NCBI GenBank assembly: GCA_017618935.1 | Contig: JAFZTG010000129.1 | Coordinates: forward strand, 1-6,569 | Source of the DNA: Bacteroidales bacterium | Lineage (GTDB): Bacteria > Bacteroidota > Bacteroidia > Bacteroidales > UBA1715 | DNA: 6,569 nt | Direction of reading: 5' to 3' | Shown: piece by piece, positions 5,058 through 6,569 of the stretch | Position numbering within the stretch: position 1 is the stretch's first letter | Layout: every line of letters begins with the position of its first letter | The notes under the pieces: model-generated | What the model saw: only the letters and a program-made list of their open reading frames with translations | Told to the model about the DNA's origin: nothing | Database searches by the model: none | Made by a program: the position numbers and the translations under genes

Positions 5058-6569
5058 ATTTTGTCCCATCGCTGAATTTATGCACGAATCCTGCCATCTC
5101 ACGTTTGTGGATTTCACAGTCTGACCAATATTCATACACATCGCACACATAATAGAACACGCCGTCGGTAAGCATTTTGCCCGTTTTGTAATGTTTGCCG
5201 TTCCAATTCAAATCGGGATTTTCTGTCGCAAACACCAATTGTCCCCACGCATCGTACAACTTCATATCAACTTTTTGCACAAAACGATTCACAACAGGGT
5301 GAAACAAATCATTCTCACCGTCGCCATTTGGCGTAAACACGTTAGGTAATTCATATTGCGGACAATTATACAAACACGTGTCGTACTGATATGCCCCCAC
5401 ATTGCCCGCAGAATCTTCGGCAGCAAGGTAATAGCAGCCAGCCATATTACCCGTGGAATCGGCAAACGAATGCACGAAAGAAGATATATTTGAAGAAACC
5501 GAGGTCAATAATTTCCAATCTGGGTTTTGGCAATCCTTAAAATAAATCCGCACGGATTTTATCTCATCGTCGGCATCAACATTCCACGAGATAGTTCTTG
5601 AAAACGCATCGCAATCCTGCATAACTTTCAGTGGCATAGGTTTGGGCGGAATGGTGTCGGCGGGAATCGCACACAACAGTTGCGAATTGTTATACACGCG
5701 CGACGGCAACAAATGGTAGTCGAAATGACCGCTCGTTGTAGCGTAGTAGCAATATTCCTGCAAATTGTTCAAACCAGTATCCCAAAATTCGTCGTTTTCA
5801 AACACACCCAAGGAATCAAACGATTCACCATTTTGGCGATATACAAAAATCGTATCGTTCTCCCACCCGACATTTGCTTGTAAAAGCAATTTAACTTTAT
5901 GATTATAAGCCTCATAGGTTAAAAATGGCGACGAAGAAACAGGCGGTGTTCCTATCAATCGTGGTTCTCCCGACGCCAAGGAATAAAATTCTATCTTGTA
6001 GGAATATGCGGAACCTTTTGTATTGAGTTTTGTATCGACAAACGAAGTGTCGGTAAGTCCATCTATTTCAGCGACTTTTATTAAGTTTTCACCATACATT
6101 CCCGAAGAACGGTACAACCAATACTGATATGGTTTTGGAAACGTGATGGAATCAAATTCCCGAGGAATCGACCATGCCACGTAGATTTCACCATTTTTCG
6201 CATCGGTTTTCTGCACGCTTGCGTTCGTCAGCACGGGCGATGACGGCACCAACTGGGCACAAATCTCGTCGGAAATATAACTTGAATATGCGTCCTTGAA
6301 TACCGAGCAAAAACGGTAACAATACGTAAATCCGGGCGTTAATCCCAAACCTCTGTTATTATCGAAATACGTTTTTTGCGAAGCGGCAACAGTGGCAATT
6401 TTCTCGTAATACAACGCCAACGTGTCGGGCAAACCAACCTCGCAATACTTTGGTTTATAATCAATTGCGACACGTGAACGATAAATGTCGTACGCAACCA
6501 CCTGCGATTCACACAACGAATCTTCCCAATTCAGCGATACAGAAACCGACTGCGGATTTGCCGACAAAT
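5056..6569 (-). CDS. Secreted multi-domain protein with T9SS type B C-terminal sorting domain (5' part outside window)
   Basis: An open minus-strand frame runs from the window edge to TAA at 5058-5056, with about 503 readable residues. Four beta-sandwich, fibronectin-III-like segments can be seen at about 1-107, 108-210, 211-300 and 304-395. Each has a W or hydrophobic start (VSLNWEDS, IYVAWSIP, TISWNVDA), a 'YRS'-type strand and a 'Y.Y.' strand near its end. The end, about 403-498, is a T9SS type B sorting domain (gliding-motility-associated C-terminal domain): NVFTPNGDGENDLFHPV, then LYDAWGQLVF, WNGKHYKTGKMLTDGVFYY and a final strand. Such domains direct export across the outer membrane by the type IX system. 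The first triplet that could initiate is TTG at 6567, in the middle of a module, so the true start is upstream. Cargo function is unknown; Fn3-like arrays suggest an adhesin or structural surface protein. Confidence 0.88.
   Translation of the reverse strand, partial: LSANPQSVSVSLNWEDSLCESQVVAYDIYRSRVAIDYKPKYCEVGLPDTLALYYEKIATVAASQKTYFDNNRGLGLTPGFTYCYRFCSVFKDAYSSYISDEICAQLVPSSPVLTNASVQKTDAKNGEIYVAWSIPREFDSITFPKPYQYWLYRSSGMYGENLIKVAEIDGLTDTSFVDTKLNTKGSAYSYKIEFYSLASGEPRLIGTPPVSSSPFLTYEAYNHKVKLLLQANVGWENDTIFVYRQNGESFDSLGVFENDEFWDTGLNNLQEYCYYATTSGHFDYHLLPSRVYNNSQLLCAIPADTIPPKPMPLKVMQDCDAFSRTISWNVDADDEIKSVRIYFKDCQNPDWKLLTSVSSNISSFVHSFADSTGNMAGCYYLAAEDSAGNVGAYQYDTCLYNCPQYELPNVFTPNGDGENDLFHPVVNRFVQKVDMKLYDAWGQLVFATENPDLNWNGKHYKTGKMLTDGVFYYVCDVYEYWSDCEIHKREMAGFVHKFSDGTK

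Noticed and set aside
6565..6567. TTG as the start of the minus-strand secreted protein
   Set aside because: It lies inside an Fn3-like module, has no signal peptide after it, and the frame stays open to the window edge, so it is only the first possible start triplet and the gene is 5'-incomplete.
1..6569. CRISPR array, tRNA, rRNA or mobile element genes
   Set aside because: No regularly spaced repeats, tRNA-like cloverleaf, rRNA segment, transposase or integrase reading frame was found on either strand.

Overview
The window comes from a Bacteroidota genome, most likely Bacteroidales. Four things point there: a MoxR/DUF58/Bat-type operon end, TAnnTTTG promoter -7 elements with starts lacking a clear Shine-Dalgarno, a btuB-btuG type corrinoid receptor pair, and a type IX secretion (T9SS) type B C-terminal sorting domain. 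The T9SS cargo argues for a T9SS-bearing relative rather than a typical gut Bacteroides, but I cannot name the species.

Layout. (1) 1-1147, plus strand: the 3' end of a DUF58 gene, then 2 bp later a complete BatD/DUF4381-like membrane protein gene. The usual next gene (batA) does not follow. (2) 1150-1290: directly behind that stop lies a minus-strand remnant that reads as the last ~34 residues of an agmatine deiminase-family protein, with no 5' part. It abuts the terminator of the next gene, so this looks like a rearrangement scar. (3) 1311-1583, minus strand: a small 90-residue protein with its own promoter and a strong intrinsic terminator. (4) 1584-1932: a 349-bp divergent intergenic region holding promoters in both directions and a complete cobalamin riboswitch. 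(5) 1933-5001, plus strand: a two-gene vitamin B12 uptake operon, comprising a BtuB-like TonB-dependent receptor and a BtuG-like surface lipoprotein beta-propeller, ended by an intrinsic terminator. (6) 5056-6569, minus strand and convergent: the C-terminal part of a large secreted protein with fibronectin-III-like modules and a T9SS type B sorting domain, running off the window.

How it works together. The riboswitch senses cobalamin and should shut off the receptor operon when the vitamin is plentiful. The lipoprotein is expected to capture corrinoids on the cell surface and cap the BtuB-like barrel, which imports them using TonB energy. The btuFCD inner-membrane transporter is not in the window. 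The most unexpected signals are the deiminase scar with the interrupted Bat operon, and the compact riboswitch-btuB-btuG cassette.
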